From Bettongia penicillata ogilbyi (lineage: Eukaryota; Chordata; Mammalia; Diprotodontia; Potoroidae): DNA of 64,000 bases. Under the pieces are notes generated by a model. That model was not told the DNA's origin and did not search any database. It worked only from the letters and a program-made list of their open reading frames with translations. This document shows positions 23,323-34,274 of this stretch, in pieces. The stretch's first letter is position 1, and every line of letters begins with the position of its first letter. The stretch spans positions 3,224,220 to 3,288,219 of the forward strand of contig JAJHZJ010000121.1 of the NCBI GenBank assembly GCA_023548195.1, in the 5' to 3' direction. The translations under genes were made by a program, and so were the position numbers.

Positions 23323-23677
23323 ATTCAATTATGGGAAGTAGCAAGTTCCATCTCCTTTCTGCAATAGAGTATTCTCATCACCCTTTCTCTTGACCCTCTT
23401 CAAAACCTTAGAATAGCACCATTATACCTTCATCCTTTGTTTGCTTATTTAATTCTCTCAATGCCTTTGAAGACATTAAGGTTCTTCTCCCTCTGTTAGA
23501 ATGTTAGCACCACATCATCTTACCGTTTTTTCTAATTCTTCAAATAAATCTACCTTTGTAAGTCTGTCTGAACTTTTTCTTGTGTTTGCATTTCAGAGTT
23601 CTTACTCAGCTCTGGTCTTTTCATCAGAAATACTTGAAAGTCTTTTATTCCATTAAAGATTCATTTTTTCCTTGTAG

Positions 23678-24076
23678 GATAATATTCAAATTTTTACAAA
23701 GTTTTTATTGAATTTTTTACATCATTATAATTTTCCCCAGTTTTCTTTCCCTTTCTCCTCTTCTTCCCAGACAGCCATTCCATATAACAAATAATATTTT
23801 TTAAAGACAAAAAGAAAAAGAAGAGGAAAACAATAGCGTAGCTGATCAATTAATTAGAAAAAAGCCCAAAAGCATGTGCCATATTCAACACTTGTGAAAA
23901 GCCTAGCCTCACAAAGGTCTGGGTTAGGGGTGTTTTCTTATATCTTTCCATATGAATTATGTTTGGTCTATGTAATTTTGTTATACTCACTTTTGATTTT
24001 TTGTGGTATGTTTCTTTCCATTTATCAGGTATATTGTTTTCTTGGCTCTGCTTACTTCATTCTTGGATGATATTCA
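23678..24076 (-). mobile_element. 5'-truncated L1 3' end nested in HAL1-like ORF1, with target-site duplication
   Basis: The insert is 23689-24065. GATAATATTCA (23678-23688) and GATGATATTCA (24066-24076) flank it. On the minus strand it reads from an ORF2-end remnant (GAAGTAAGCAGAGCCAAGAA) through a 3' UTR to a CAATAAAAACTTTG polyadenylation-signal end. Removing it restores the ORF1 sequence order seen at 40985-41040. Confidence 0.8.
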
Positions 24077-25376
24077 GTTTTGCAGTGAAAGTTATTCTTA
24101 GCTGTAAACCTTTTTGAATACTTTTAGTAGAAGCTGCTAGGTCATCTGTGATCCTGACTGTAACTTCTTAGTGTTTGAACTGCTTCTTTTGGGATGTTTG
24201 TAATATTTTTTCTTTGACATGGGAGCTCAGGATTTTTTTGCTGTGACCTTTCTGGGACTTTTCTTTTGGGGGTTTCTTTGACTTTGCCCTCTGGTTCTAA
24301 TCTATTTGAGCAGTTTTCATTTATGATTTAAAAGTATATATAGTGTCTGAGTATGGGGTTGTTTTTTTATTGCAGGTTTCAAGGCATCCAGTGATTTTTT
24401 AGATTGTCTCTCCTTTACCTCCTTTCCAGGTCAGTTTTTTTGTAACATTACACTTTCTTCTCTTGTTACAATCTTTTTATTTTATTCTAATATTTCTTAC
24501 TGTTTCATAGTGTCATTGATTTCTGTTTGTTATGCTTCAGTTTTTGGAGAGTCCATTTCTTGAATAAGGCTTATTACTTTCTCATCTAAGGGCTATTTTC
24601 CTTCTGATTCTTCCCATAAGATTTTTTCCCCATTTTTTTCATCTCCTGTTTCATTTTTTCTAACTAATCTAGATCCTTGTTGAAGACTCTTTTTTTTTTC
24701 CTGGAGTTTCTATTTACACTTGGTAGTCACTTCTTCCTTTGGGGGGGATTTCTAGATCTGCAATAATAATATTGCATATAGTATATAATAATAATATTGC
24801 AATAATAACTGACTAGTATTGTCTTTGGGTTCTTTTACCTTTCCAGCTTTGGTTTCTGAATTGAGGCTTTGTGCTCAGACCAGACTCTTTCCCCTGCAGC
24901 ATTTTGGGGTGGAGTTCTTGGTCCTGTTTGTTCTCACTTTGGGTCACCTTGATTCCTGTGCTGACTTCTTCCTGAGGTTAGACACCTCTGGATCTTTGAA
25001 GATCAGGGCACTGGATCTTCAGAGCCTTCAACAGAATCTCAGGACAGATTGGTAGGGACCTCAGAAGTCCTAGGTGCCTAATCTTGTCTTGATACTGCAC
25101 TGATGCATCACACTGGTCACTGGTGTTCCTAGGGGGTTTGAAGGTCCTTTCCCCTCCCCAGAACTTTCTTGCCTGAGTTCTTTTTGCCTCCAGGCCCAGA
25201 GCCCTATAGTCTATATGTGTATTTGGACTATCTCTCATTGCACTGGGAGATTACTGGTTTATTTACATATACCAGGATCAGCTCTGGATCCCTTTTCTAA
25301 GGTCCACAAGCTCCTTAATGACTTTTTATGCAGTTCTGGGGTGGAAGAAGTCACTGTAGTTTCTCACTGAATTTTG

Positions 25377-25690
25377 TTATTATTATTAGGGATAGCTAGG
25401 TGGTGCAGTGGATAGAGCACCAGTGCAGAGGTCAGGAGGACCCGAGTTCAAATCTCATCTCAGACACTTGGCACTCACTAGCTGTGTGACCTTGGGCAAG
25501 TCACTTAACCCCAATTGCCTCATCCTGGGTCATCCCCAATCATCCTGATGAATATCTGGTCACTGGATTCAGATGGCTCTGGAGGAGAAGTGAGGATGGT
25601 GACCTGCACAGCCCTCCCTCGCTCAAAACAAAGTCAAGTGCAAGTCATGTCATCATTTCTCTCATGGCACGAACACACACCTTATTATTA
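25377..25690 (+). mobile_element. Long marsupial CORE-SINE, sense, nested in L1/HAL1-like 5' UTR
   Basis: The head GGGATAGCTAGGTGGTGCAG with GTGGATAGAGCACC (box A type) and GAGTTCAAATC (box B type), the CORE and the second unique half are all present. About 20 bp including the CTTCTTCGGCAACG block is missing near the 3' end. TTATTATTA on both sides may be a target-site duplication, though it is low complexity. Confidence 0.88.
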
Positions 25691-25792
25691 TCCAGTCTGG
25701 TACACATTTCAGGGTTTTGCTGGAGCAGGTGTGTGGGAGCTGGCTGTTCTGCATCCATTCAGGCAGCCTCATTGGCCAGAAGTCTCCAGGAA

Positions 25793-26190
25793 GCATATAT
25801 TAATCATCACATTGTGTGCCAGGCATTGTGTTAGCTCCCAGTAGCTTATGTTCTATGGTGGAGACAGCTTAGACATGTGTGGGACATTTGAACCTATTAG
25901 AGATTAGGAAATGACTCATGTACACCATGGTATTTGAGGTGAGCCATGAAGAAAATTTAGGATTCTAAGAGGCCAAGATGAAGAGGGAGTGCCTTTCAGG
26001 CATGGGGGACAGCAGAGCCTGAAGACAGATAGGGTATGGAGTATCATGTATGTGGAATAGAAAGGAGGCAAGGTTAGGTGAATCGGAGATCACGGGAAGG
26101 GAAATAACATGTAGTAAGGCTGGAAAGGTTGATTGGGGCCAGACCGTGAAGAATTTTAAATGGCAGACAGAGGACAATGATGCAGAAACC
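25793..26190 (-). mobile_element. L2 LINE 3' portion, antisense
   Basis: TGTGTGCCAGGCATTGTGTT, TTATGTTCTATGGTGGAGAC, then GTGCCTTTCAGGCATGGGGG, GTATGGAGTATCATGT and CGTGAAGAATTTTAAATGGC follow the antisense L2 order. Confidence 0.75.
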
Positions 26191-26199
26191 TGCAAAGAA

Positions 26200-26510
26200 A
26201 ATAATGAATGGAGAAATTACTCCAGAAGAAAGATTATCTTGCTTTGTTAAGACAAACAGTTTTGGAATAATCAACCACAGCTGCAGTAGAACAATGATTA
26301 TGTGTGCTGTACACCTACCCGAAGGAGGCGTGATGGACTCAGATAAAGAGCACGATGTGGATTTTTGAACATGGACATTTTGGAAATTTTCTGACTCTGT
26401 GTATTTGTTACAGGGATTACGCTTTTCTTTTTTTCTAGTGCCAAGGGAGGGAGGAAAGAGAAGATAATAAATGCTTGCTAGTTGAAAAAAATTAAAAGGA
26501 AAAATCATTT
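26200..26510 (+). mobile_element. L1 LINE 3' UTR fragment, sense
   Basis: GGACTCAGATAAAGAGCACG, ACATGGACATTTTGGAAATT, GCCAAGGGAGGGAGGAAAGA and AATAAATGCTTGCTAGTTG, ending in A-rich sequence, resemble the end of the old L1 copy at 55280-55655. Decayed. Confidence 0.5.
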
Positions 26511-26519
26511 TCAGTTGGG

Positions 26520-28015
26520 ATGAATGTCAAAGATAATTGAGAAAGAAGATGAAAATGAAGGTGGAAAAAAAATCACAGAGAGTACAGATTTCAGTTTGTA
26601 GAAGACTCCTTACAGTTCTTTTTTGTGAGTTTGATATACTGAAGCTTAATCTCTTAAATATATCTCAACTTTCCATGTGGACTGTGAGTCATTGGCCCAA
26701 ACCTTTTAAGAATTGCCTCTATAATTCTGGCTAATTTCACCATTATAGTGGTCACCTGCTAAGTGAATCCAAACCACAGCTCCTCTTTAGTTCTCACATA
26801 TTAAACCAAAATAAATGGAAGAAGACAATGGGTAGATGAGGTAGCACTGGTGTCCATCTCTGGTGTTATCTCTGATGCTACCAGCCACCCAGTGCCCACA
26901 GGTAAAGATGGTTAGACTTCAGCCTTGTTCTTTAGAAGCTTGTCAGAAAAGCATTCCCCTACTCCAGCCAGCTGTGACCCATTTAGATGAAGAATTAGCT
27001 CATACTGCTAAATTTACATCCTTCTATTAAAAAAAAAAATGGACATCTCAGAACCTCCGATCCAAAACAAGGAAGTGGCCCGAGAGAAGAATGTTTCTGC
27101 AAAACTCTGTAACTGAAGAAAGGTACTTGGAATCTGGACAGCTACCAAGTACATCCAACAGGGTTACAGAGGCAGAGCTTTCAGACTGGCATGAATTCAT
27201 AAAGAAAAACAAATGCCTGAAGAATTGTGGCTGCTTTGTTACTTACAGGGAAGTGGGGGAGTTAAGGGGAAAAACACAGAACAAGGCAGTCCTCAAGAAG
27301 AGTTATTTATAAGCTTACCCCAAGTCAGTGTGCAACATACTTACCGAAGCAGTCCTACCAAATATTCCAGAAAGCATTTAGCACAATAAATGCAAGAAGC
27401 ATATTTCAATCCATGTTTTTTTAAACCTACAGTTCTAATGACCTAACTTCCCTAAACATGTAGGATATAGTCCCCTACACTCCGTACTCCTAATCTGCCA
27501 GCAGTAGGATCCACGTTCCAATTAGCCCCTTGTTTCGTTGTTGCTGAAAATATATGTTGATTGACAGTATAGACCTAACTGCCTTTAGGAAAAATAAATC
27601 ATAAATTCTAGTTTAAAAGTTTTTTTTAATTAACTTTTCCTGTTATTTAATATGTGGATTAACATGGATGCTCCCACTAGGTTCATATGCCAATCACATA
27701 TCATGTATAGTATGCAAAGTATCCTGAGGGAATAGTGGGAATTCCATATCTCAGAGAAAGTCTAACAGTGGAAAAGGCTGATATTCTTTTGTTTTCAGCA
27801 TTTTTTGGACATATTCCCATATTATAAAGTGTTAAATCAAGATGTGAAAAAATAATGAAATATATTTAATCACATTGTTTTCACTGAAGATATTATTATA
27901 GACAGTATTTTTATTATTGATACATAATTTTATTATATTTAATGGGTATAAAGTATTTTGTGGACCATTAAAAATAAACAGTATTTTAAAAATATTGTTT
28001 ATTTCATCTTTATCT
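26520..28015. other. Unassigned 1.5 kb stretch
   Basis: Mostly unique-looking DNA. A 73-codon frame at 27091-27312 (+) has no recognisable domain. Nothing supported. Confidence 0.45.
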
Positions 28016-28019
28016 TTAG

Positions 28020-28315
28020 AGATTGCTAGATGGCCTAATGGAGAGTGCTGGACTTAAAATTGGGAAGACATTAGTGTGAATTTTTCTTTACTAGCTACAT
28101 GACACACTGACATGTGACATGTCACTGGCTACATGTCACAGCTACAAGTGACTTAATTTCCCTGAACCTTAGTTTCCTCATCTTTAAAATGGGAATAGTA
28201 ATAATAGTACATTCTTTACAGAGTTGTTACCAAGAACAAATGAGATAATATATGTAAGCCACTTTACAAACTTTTAAAGTACTATATAAATGTTAGCTAT
28301 TATCTCAAGTTTTAA
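28020..28315 (+). mobile_element. MIR/MAR-type CORE-SINE, sense, near full length
   Basis: TTGCTAGATGGCCTAATGGA gives a decayed head, CTTAGTTTCCTCATCTTTAA the 3' half, then GAGTTGTTACCAAGAACAAA, GCCACTTTACAAACTTT and TATAAATGTTAGCTATTATC. A short repeat of the GACATGTGACATGTCA motif at about 28105-28125 expands the CORE. Confidence 0.8.
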
Positions 28316-28489
28316 AATTTTATGTTTTATAATGTATACAATATTAGTAGTACTTTCTGTAAAATAAACATACAATATTCAGGGTATGTGCTCAAAATTT
28401 TTTGGTGTGAGGTAGGGGTATACACTCAGAAAACTTTAGAGACCATTGATCAGGTTTAACCCTCCTTTACTAGATGAAGAGACTGTGTT

Positions 28490-28795
28490 TTTATAAAGGA
28501 CTTTTCTTGCAACAGTCCTATGTGTTAGATCATGTTTTACTATTTCCATTTTATAGATCAATCAGCAAACATTTATTCAGTATTTACTATGCATCAGATA
28601 CCGTGCTAGGCACAGAGGATACAGATGCAGAAATGGACAGTTTCTCTCCTAAAGAGCTGGGGGCAGGGAGAATATAATTTAAAATATGAGGCTCAAAATA
28701 GTTAAATGAATTGTTTAAGATGACTACAAGAGTCAGAATTTGAACCCTGGGCTCCTGACTCTTAGGTCTTGAACTCATTCCACCACATTACTCTG
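28490..28795 (-). mobile_element. MIR SINE, antisense, split by an L2 3' end
   Basis: Left half: TACTATTTCCATTTTATAGA (to 28558). Right half: ATGAGGCTCAAAATAGTTAA to CAGAATTTGAACCCTGGGCT (28686-28795). Between them, 28559-28680 is an antisense L2 3' terminus. Confidence 0.7.
28559..28680 (-). mobile_element. L2 3' end nested in MIR
   Basis: AATCAGCAAACATTTATTCA, CGTGCTAGGCACAGAGGATA and TCTCTCCTAAAGAGCTGGGG form the antisense L2 terminus between the two halves of a MIR. Confidence 0.7.
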
Positions 28796-28799
28796 CCCC

Positions 28800-31700
28800 A
28801 TGATGGCTACTATTTCACATTGTCTATTTTAGGGATATAAGTAGCTCTCCAGACTATTGGAATATTTAGTACAATGTAAGAGAGTGTTTTATGGATTATT
28901 ATCCTTTTTCAAATCTATATTCTTTAAGGAATATACAAGAGGATAAATATAATTCTGAAAAAGGATCTTATAAACCAGGTAGTAGGTTCACTTTAAATTT
29001 CTTCATGGAAGGAATCCCATAATGTCATCTAAGGGGAAACTGACTTTAAATCATAGCATGAAGGAAAAAAAAACCCAGAAATTGGTGAAAATGAGACTTT
29101 ACTCACTTTTCTTTTTGTCTCTACTTTATGTTAGGTTCACACATCTTTCTCCAAACTAATATCTGATTCTCCCTGTCTTCCCCTAGTCAGTGAAAAGAGA
29201 GCCCTAATAAAATTTTCTCCATCTGTTTCTAATGCCCTTCCTCCACCATTTCTGGCCCTGTATTTTCACTTCTGATCTGGGCCCAGTATAGTGTATTGCT
29301 TGGTGGTTTACAGATGAAAGAGAGAATCTGAAAATTCAGTTGTAGCAGAGTTTGGCAAAGATGAGGTTTGGCTCTTGTAGCTCCTACAGATGAACAAATA
29401 ATTGCATATCAAGGTTGGAGCCAGCAGGGTCTGCAACAAGCTCTCTTTTCTACCTTTCTCTCTTCCGTCTCTCTCAGAGACAGAATGCATTACAGCAACT
29501 GTCTGACAGTCTTCCCTGTCTCTGTATTTCTCTGTCCATACACATATTACACCCAACACTGTTTATAATAATTAATAATAATATTGGCCAAAAGAAAATT
29601 GTTGGTTAGTAAGCTTTAAGCAGATACTATCAAATCAATAAGATTTTACCACATTATGACTTTTTTCACTGTAGGTACCTTTCCCTAGCTGTGACTTCAC
29701 CTTTACACCTGTGGTATCTGTGGGATCTGTTCCATATTCTTGGATTGAGGGAAGCCATCAGTTCTAGGAGAGAAATTTAGGAGATTTTAAGGATCTCACT
29801 AAAAAGACACACCATAGTACAGTGAGAATACAATGTGGAAAAGGGATTGAAGTTGGTACAGATACAAGTAGGGAATTTGGGGGTAATTCCTTTGGATTAT
29901 TTCAACCTTTAGATATTTTCATTAGGAATACCTCAGTGATTAAAATGAGAGACTTAATTGATCCAAATAATGGCTTCTTTGCTTTACTTTGGTGAATTAG
30001 AGAGCCCTGGGTCCTTAAGCCCCATTTTAAGAGAGTACAAGCCATAATCATTAAAACATATTACTTTACTTACAGCTAAATTCCTAATGATGGAACAGAG
30101 AATTTTACCTACTTACTGAGTCACTTTTGTTTAATTTTGTTCTCATTGTATGTGAATGGTTCTTGCTTGTACAGATTTCACATTTAAAACCACAAAAGAA
30201 GAAAGACTACCCCTACTTCCCCCCTCCCCACAAAGAAAACCAACCCCAAAACCTTCCCTAGCAACCCATAGCTGAGCTCTTGGAGAAAGTGGTCTATTTT
30301 GACAGCCTCCTTTGTACATACATTCCCCATGTTTGTTTACTGCCAACATATTTCACATGTATTTGTGGACATGTGTAACGTGCCTGTGCGACTTGCAAAC
30401 ACCCATACATTATTACAATAATAATTGGGTTTTGATGCTACTGAAACCCAATACTACAAAGCTGCCAGCCTTTCCTTTGGCTACCAGTATCAGGCAGGAA
30501 AATTATAGTCTAACTGTCTTCCTGTTTATTGATAAACAAAGTGGCCAGCCTAGCAATGGGGCCCGATTAGCAGTTTGCACCCTTTGTGAAAGGATAAACA
30601 GAGTCCTACTGTTTTCTGTTTGACTGCAATTTGCATCTTTAAAGAGATTCGACTGCCCTGAGATTCATGTTTCAACTTCTGAATGCCTGGATATTCTTTG
30701 ATATGTTACATATCAGCCTTCTTGTTTCCCTTTCCTTCATCTTGAAACAGTATTTGCCAGAGGAGCTCTGTTCCCATCTGGCCAACCATAAGCTTCCCAT
30801 AGTCACCTGTCTGGAAGGGGAGGGGGCAAAAGGGGTGAGATTCCATCCTGTTTCTACCACACTCTCAATTTCTGCATTCCCAGAAGGCCCTTTAATGCTG
30901 ATCCGACTCCATTTTTGACAAGGGAGGAGCGCTGGAACGGATAGCCCTGGGCTAAAAAGAGAATCCACTTTCCCTTTTCCTCTTAGTTGTATGATGATTA
31001 CTTATCCACCTTCTACTCCCCCCCTCCCCAAATCACTCCCCCAAGGGCTGTCTCACCCTTTTTTAACAGCTAAGTGATTTACAGTAATGGACAGAGATTC
31101 ATTCCATAAAGCAAACTGGCATAGTATTCAAAAAGAAATTGTATCTGAGACCCTGGATGTTTCTGCTACCTAATTGGGTTATCAAACTCAATGGTGGAAT
31201 ACCACATAGTGGACTGACTCATTGCTCTCTGATGGGTTCTTTTCAAGACTAACCCTATAATTATTCTCAAATGGAAAAAAATGTGGATCGTTTTAAGTTA
31301 AATTTGCATGATGTAAAAAGGGAGCATTAATACAAGTAAACATGGATTAATCTATTTAAATAAACTTTCCCCATAATCCTTACAATATGTAAACAACATT
31401 TGATCTGCCTTAGAGATATTGTATGATTGGGCTCATGAGAGGCCATTTATCCTACTGAACAATTTCCTTTTATAACTTCAAAGGGAATTTTATATATTTA
31501 TAGGAGGTAGCAGGGTGTTAAGTGAAGCTAGACATAAATTGTACCTCTACTATTTAGTTAGTACCAATAGGGATTAAATTAGATTTTATAGCTGTTAGTA
31601 GAAGTCTATTTTGTAGCTAACAAGTGGGATTTTTAAATCCTGGAAAGCATAATCCTATTATAAAGCTGGCAGCTGAATTAACATTATCTAGGAAGCGAGT

Positions 31701-32340
31701 CTTCACGGATTAGCATTTTTGACATTAACAAAGAAAATCAAATACTACAGGGTTATTAGACATGTTTCCCAAAAGTAGGAAGGGAGGATTGTGAATTTAA
31801 GACAAGATAAATGACATAAAATATTGAAGCTTAGAATTACCTATTATATATTACATATGCACACATACTCATATACATATGACAAGCACCAGATACTAGA
31901 AAGGAAAACCTAAATATAGAGTTCTCTAAGAATACAGATTATGTGCACAGGTTTAAAAAAAATCTGTGGAAATTGCTTGTTTATGTGTCCATCCTCATTT
32001 GTACATAAGTATTTGCATAATAATGGCTTGTTCCTAATTTCCTAACATAGTTACTAGATACCAGAATCAACTAGGGGAGAAAGGGAGGTGGAGAACAGGG
32101 GGAAAAGTTTATGAGTCTATTCGTAGAAATGAAAAAGACAAATGAAAGTGAACATACCTTCAAAATACTTTATTTTAGAAACATGGACAAAATGGTGCCT
32201 GTGCTCTTTATGCCAGTGAAACTAACTAAATAAGATTAGTGACAAATTAAAGCCCACTTTATATCCTGACTCCCTTATACAGAAAAGTTATAAATAATTT
32301 TGTTTCTTTGAAATTGGCAATTAATTAGTTTTAGATTACA
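28800..32340. other. Repeat-poor 3.5 kb stretch
   Basis: I recognise no transposon, gene or RNA over 3.5 kb, the longest such gap in the window. Open frames (29308-29559, 30312-30623, 30667-30968 on both strands) are short and mutually exclusive. The stretch holds the GGATTA cluster at 31344-31712. It could be a conserved non-coding block, but conservation cannot be seen from one sequence. Confidence 0.5.
31344..31712. promoter_or_regulatory. Cluster of GGATTA homeodomain-type motifs
   Basis: GGATTA or its complement occurs at 31344-31349, 31374-31379, 31571-31576, 31650-31655 and 31707-31712. This is the core preferred by K50 homeodomain proteins (OTX, PITX, CRX families). A CAGCTG E-box lies at about 31670. 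The regulatory reading is inference from motif density only. Confidence 0.3.
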
Positions 32341-32479
32341 GAATCATGAGATCTTAGAACTGGAAAGGAGTTGAGTGACTAGAGAATGAAATGTGTAATT
32401 AGTGAATGGTAACCCATTGCTATTACACCGCTTTTCAAGTGAAAATTGCAATAGCAAAATGTATTAGGGGATATTTATT

Positions 32480-32501
32480 CTCTCTCTCTCCTCTCTCTTT
32501 C

Positions 32502-32540
<39 letters not shown>
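32480..32540. repeat. (TC)n and (CA)n microsatellites
   Basis: Pyrimidine tract 32480-32506, then CA repeats 32507-32540. Frames crossing it on both strands are artefacts. Confidence 0.95.
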
Positions 32541-32543
<3 letters not shown>

Positions 32544-32702
32544 CAAAACACACAAAAACATACTCTCAGCATGCTGGTGGGCTTTTTTATTTTTAAAGAA
32601 GAATTTTTCTTAAGTCTTAGAGATTGATTATCATTGGTGCTTTTGAAGGTTATTATTAGAGCTATGCAGAATTTGCCAGTTTTCATTTGCTTGGATATCA
32701 TT

Positions 32703-32990
32703 GTAGCAGATAATCACACGGGTATCAATCACTTGCATATCATTATGTTAGATAATTGCATGGGCATCACTCACATGTACATCTTGGGGTAAATAATCAC
32801 ATGGGAATCGATTCCCATATATATCTTGGTTGATAATTGCATTAGTAACAGTGATGGGTGTATCCTCAGAGTAGATAATCACATGGATATCATTCACATA
32901 GGTATCAAGGTAGATAATCCTGTGCATATTAATTGCATGTACTAATGTAGATAATTACATGGGTATCAATCACAATCAACCTTGGGTTTT
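32703..32990. repeat. Degenerate minisatellite, about seven units of ~40 bp
   Basis: The unit reads roughly GTAGATAATCACATGGG then TATCAATCACATGCATATC. GATAAT (or a one-base variant) recurs at 32709, 32751, 32792, 32832, 32874, 32913 and 32950, that is every 37-43 bp. ATGGGTATCA-like text follows it in most units. A further half unit (TTGGATATCATTGTAG) precedes it at about 32690. Confidence 0.8.
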
Positions 32991-34270
32991 CTGGAGGTGA
33001 TTTATATAGGAATATATCATGTTTGCCTGGAGGTTGTGGCAATAACAGGTAGAATTCACCTTGTATGTATACCAATAAGGGTAACTGGGAAAGCCTCTTT
33101 GTCCAAAAGATACTTCCTGAAATTACTCAATTTCTCTTGAAATTCTTCTACTGTAAAATAATTCCTAAAGGTCTAACCTTTGTCCCCTGTTAAAATGAAA
33201 ATATCTCTAGAAGGTATACAACACATTAAATCTTAGCAGTCATTTACATTGTAGTGAGAATGAATTTGTTAACTTATTCTCTGAAAACAAGTTTTGAAAG
33301 GGGAGGAGGAGTAGAAGTATGAGATCACTGGGCATCTATAGTGAGGCAGCACCACTGAGAATCGAGAAGGGAAAAGGGGTGAAGAAAAGGAGACTGAGGG
33401 TACTGATGATCAACACTACCTAATTCATCATTTTGCTAAGGTTCGGTCCAGTTAGTAACATATTTGTCTTTTTCCTAAATGTGCCATTCAAGTTGCTTGC
33501 TCATTCTTTTAAACCACAAATTTAAACACAGAATTTAAATTTGGGTTGTCAAGATTACTTTTTAAGAGTCTATATCAAAAATGTGTTTTCCTCCCATTTC
33601 TTTCCAGTGACTCATGTTTTTCTTTTAAAATATTTATTGAATATCCACACGTGCTTGAACTACACAGTTGTCAAAAGTGCAGTAATAGATCGTTACCTGA
33701 ATTACTGAGAAGTTTGCTCACACAAAGAATAGCATGCCTGTTCCTGGAAACCTACACTGTTCTAAGGAGTTAGTAGAAAACTTACTTCCACTTAAGCAGA
33801 CCAATGACTTTTTATCTATTCAAATGCTATTTCTGATTTTTATTTACTGATCTGGAAACAGCCAGGAGATTTCAAAAAAGAGATAGTTAGAAAGAATATA
33901 TTCTAGGCAGAATGATATTGCTAGCCTGAACAGAATTTAAATGCTTTGTTTACATACTTCCATGTGGTAAGTGATTGGTTCTGTTTTGGACAATTGTTTT
34001 GAATTCTTTCTATTGGTATCATCATTGTACTGCATATGCTGATGATTGAAATCATATTTTTCCACAAACTACAGCCAATGCTTGCTTTCTCTGGTAGTAG
34101 GGGATAAGTAGAACAGAAAAGCTACAAATAATACTGAGTCACTGTTTTAACCAGTAATTTCAGAATTTCTCTTCCACCCACCTTTTTTTTTTTTTTAAGC
34201 ATTTTGTCTCAAAGGTAACAAAATAACATCACTTGAGATTTTCCCGTTCTCATCTTCTGCCCAAACTCTA
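32991..34270. other. Unassigned 1.3 kb stretch
   Basis: Unique-looking AT-rich DNA. The frame at 33546-33773 (+) has no domain. Nothing supported. Confidence 0.45.
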
Positions 34271-34274
34271 ATTC

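Larger units (their letters stand above)
23500..25795 (-). mobile_element. L1/HAL1-like element, antisense, with two nested insertions
   Basis: The plus strand reads ORF1 C-terminal text in reverse at 23560-23688 (GAGTTCTTACTCAGCTCTGG, TCTTTTCATCAGAAATACTT), skips an insert at 23689-24065, and continues from 24077 with CAGTTTTGCAGTGAAAGTTA, AGAAGCTGCTAGGTCATCTG and TGACATGGGAGCTCAGGATT. These match 40950-41200 and 16840-17030. From about 24720 an L1-type 5' UTR follows, interrupted by a SINE at 25389-25681, and ends near 25790 at a degraded start (GCCTCATTGGCCAGAAG). No ORF2 segment is present. No 3' UTR is visible. Confidence 0.7.

Noticed and set aside
23126..23393. Open frames rich in His/Thr over the CA repeat
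   Set aside because: Any frame through a CA microsatellite stays open; the frames have no other content. The same applies at 32406-32701 and 40589-40792.
25389..25450. tRNA-like A and B box sequence
   Set aside because: These belong to the head of a CORE-SINE; no cloverleaf with a proper acceptor stem and anticodon arm can be drawn. The same holds for the other SINE heads.
32690..32990. CRISPR-like regular spacing
   Set aside because: The spacing is regular but the units are degenerate throughout, with no conserved repeat/variable spacer pattern, and the DNA is mammalian.
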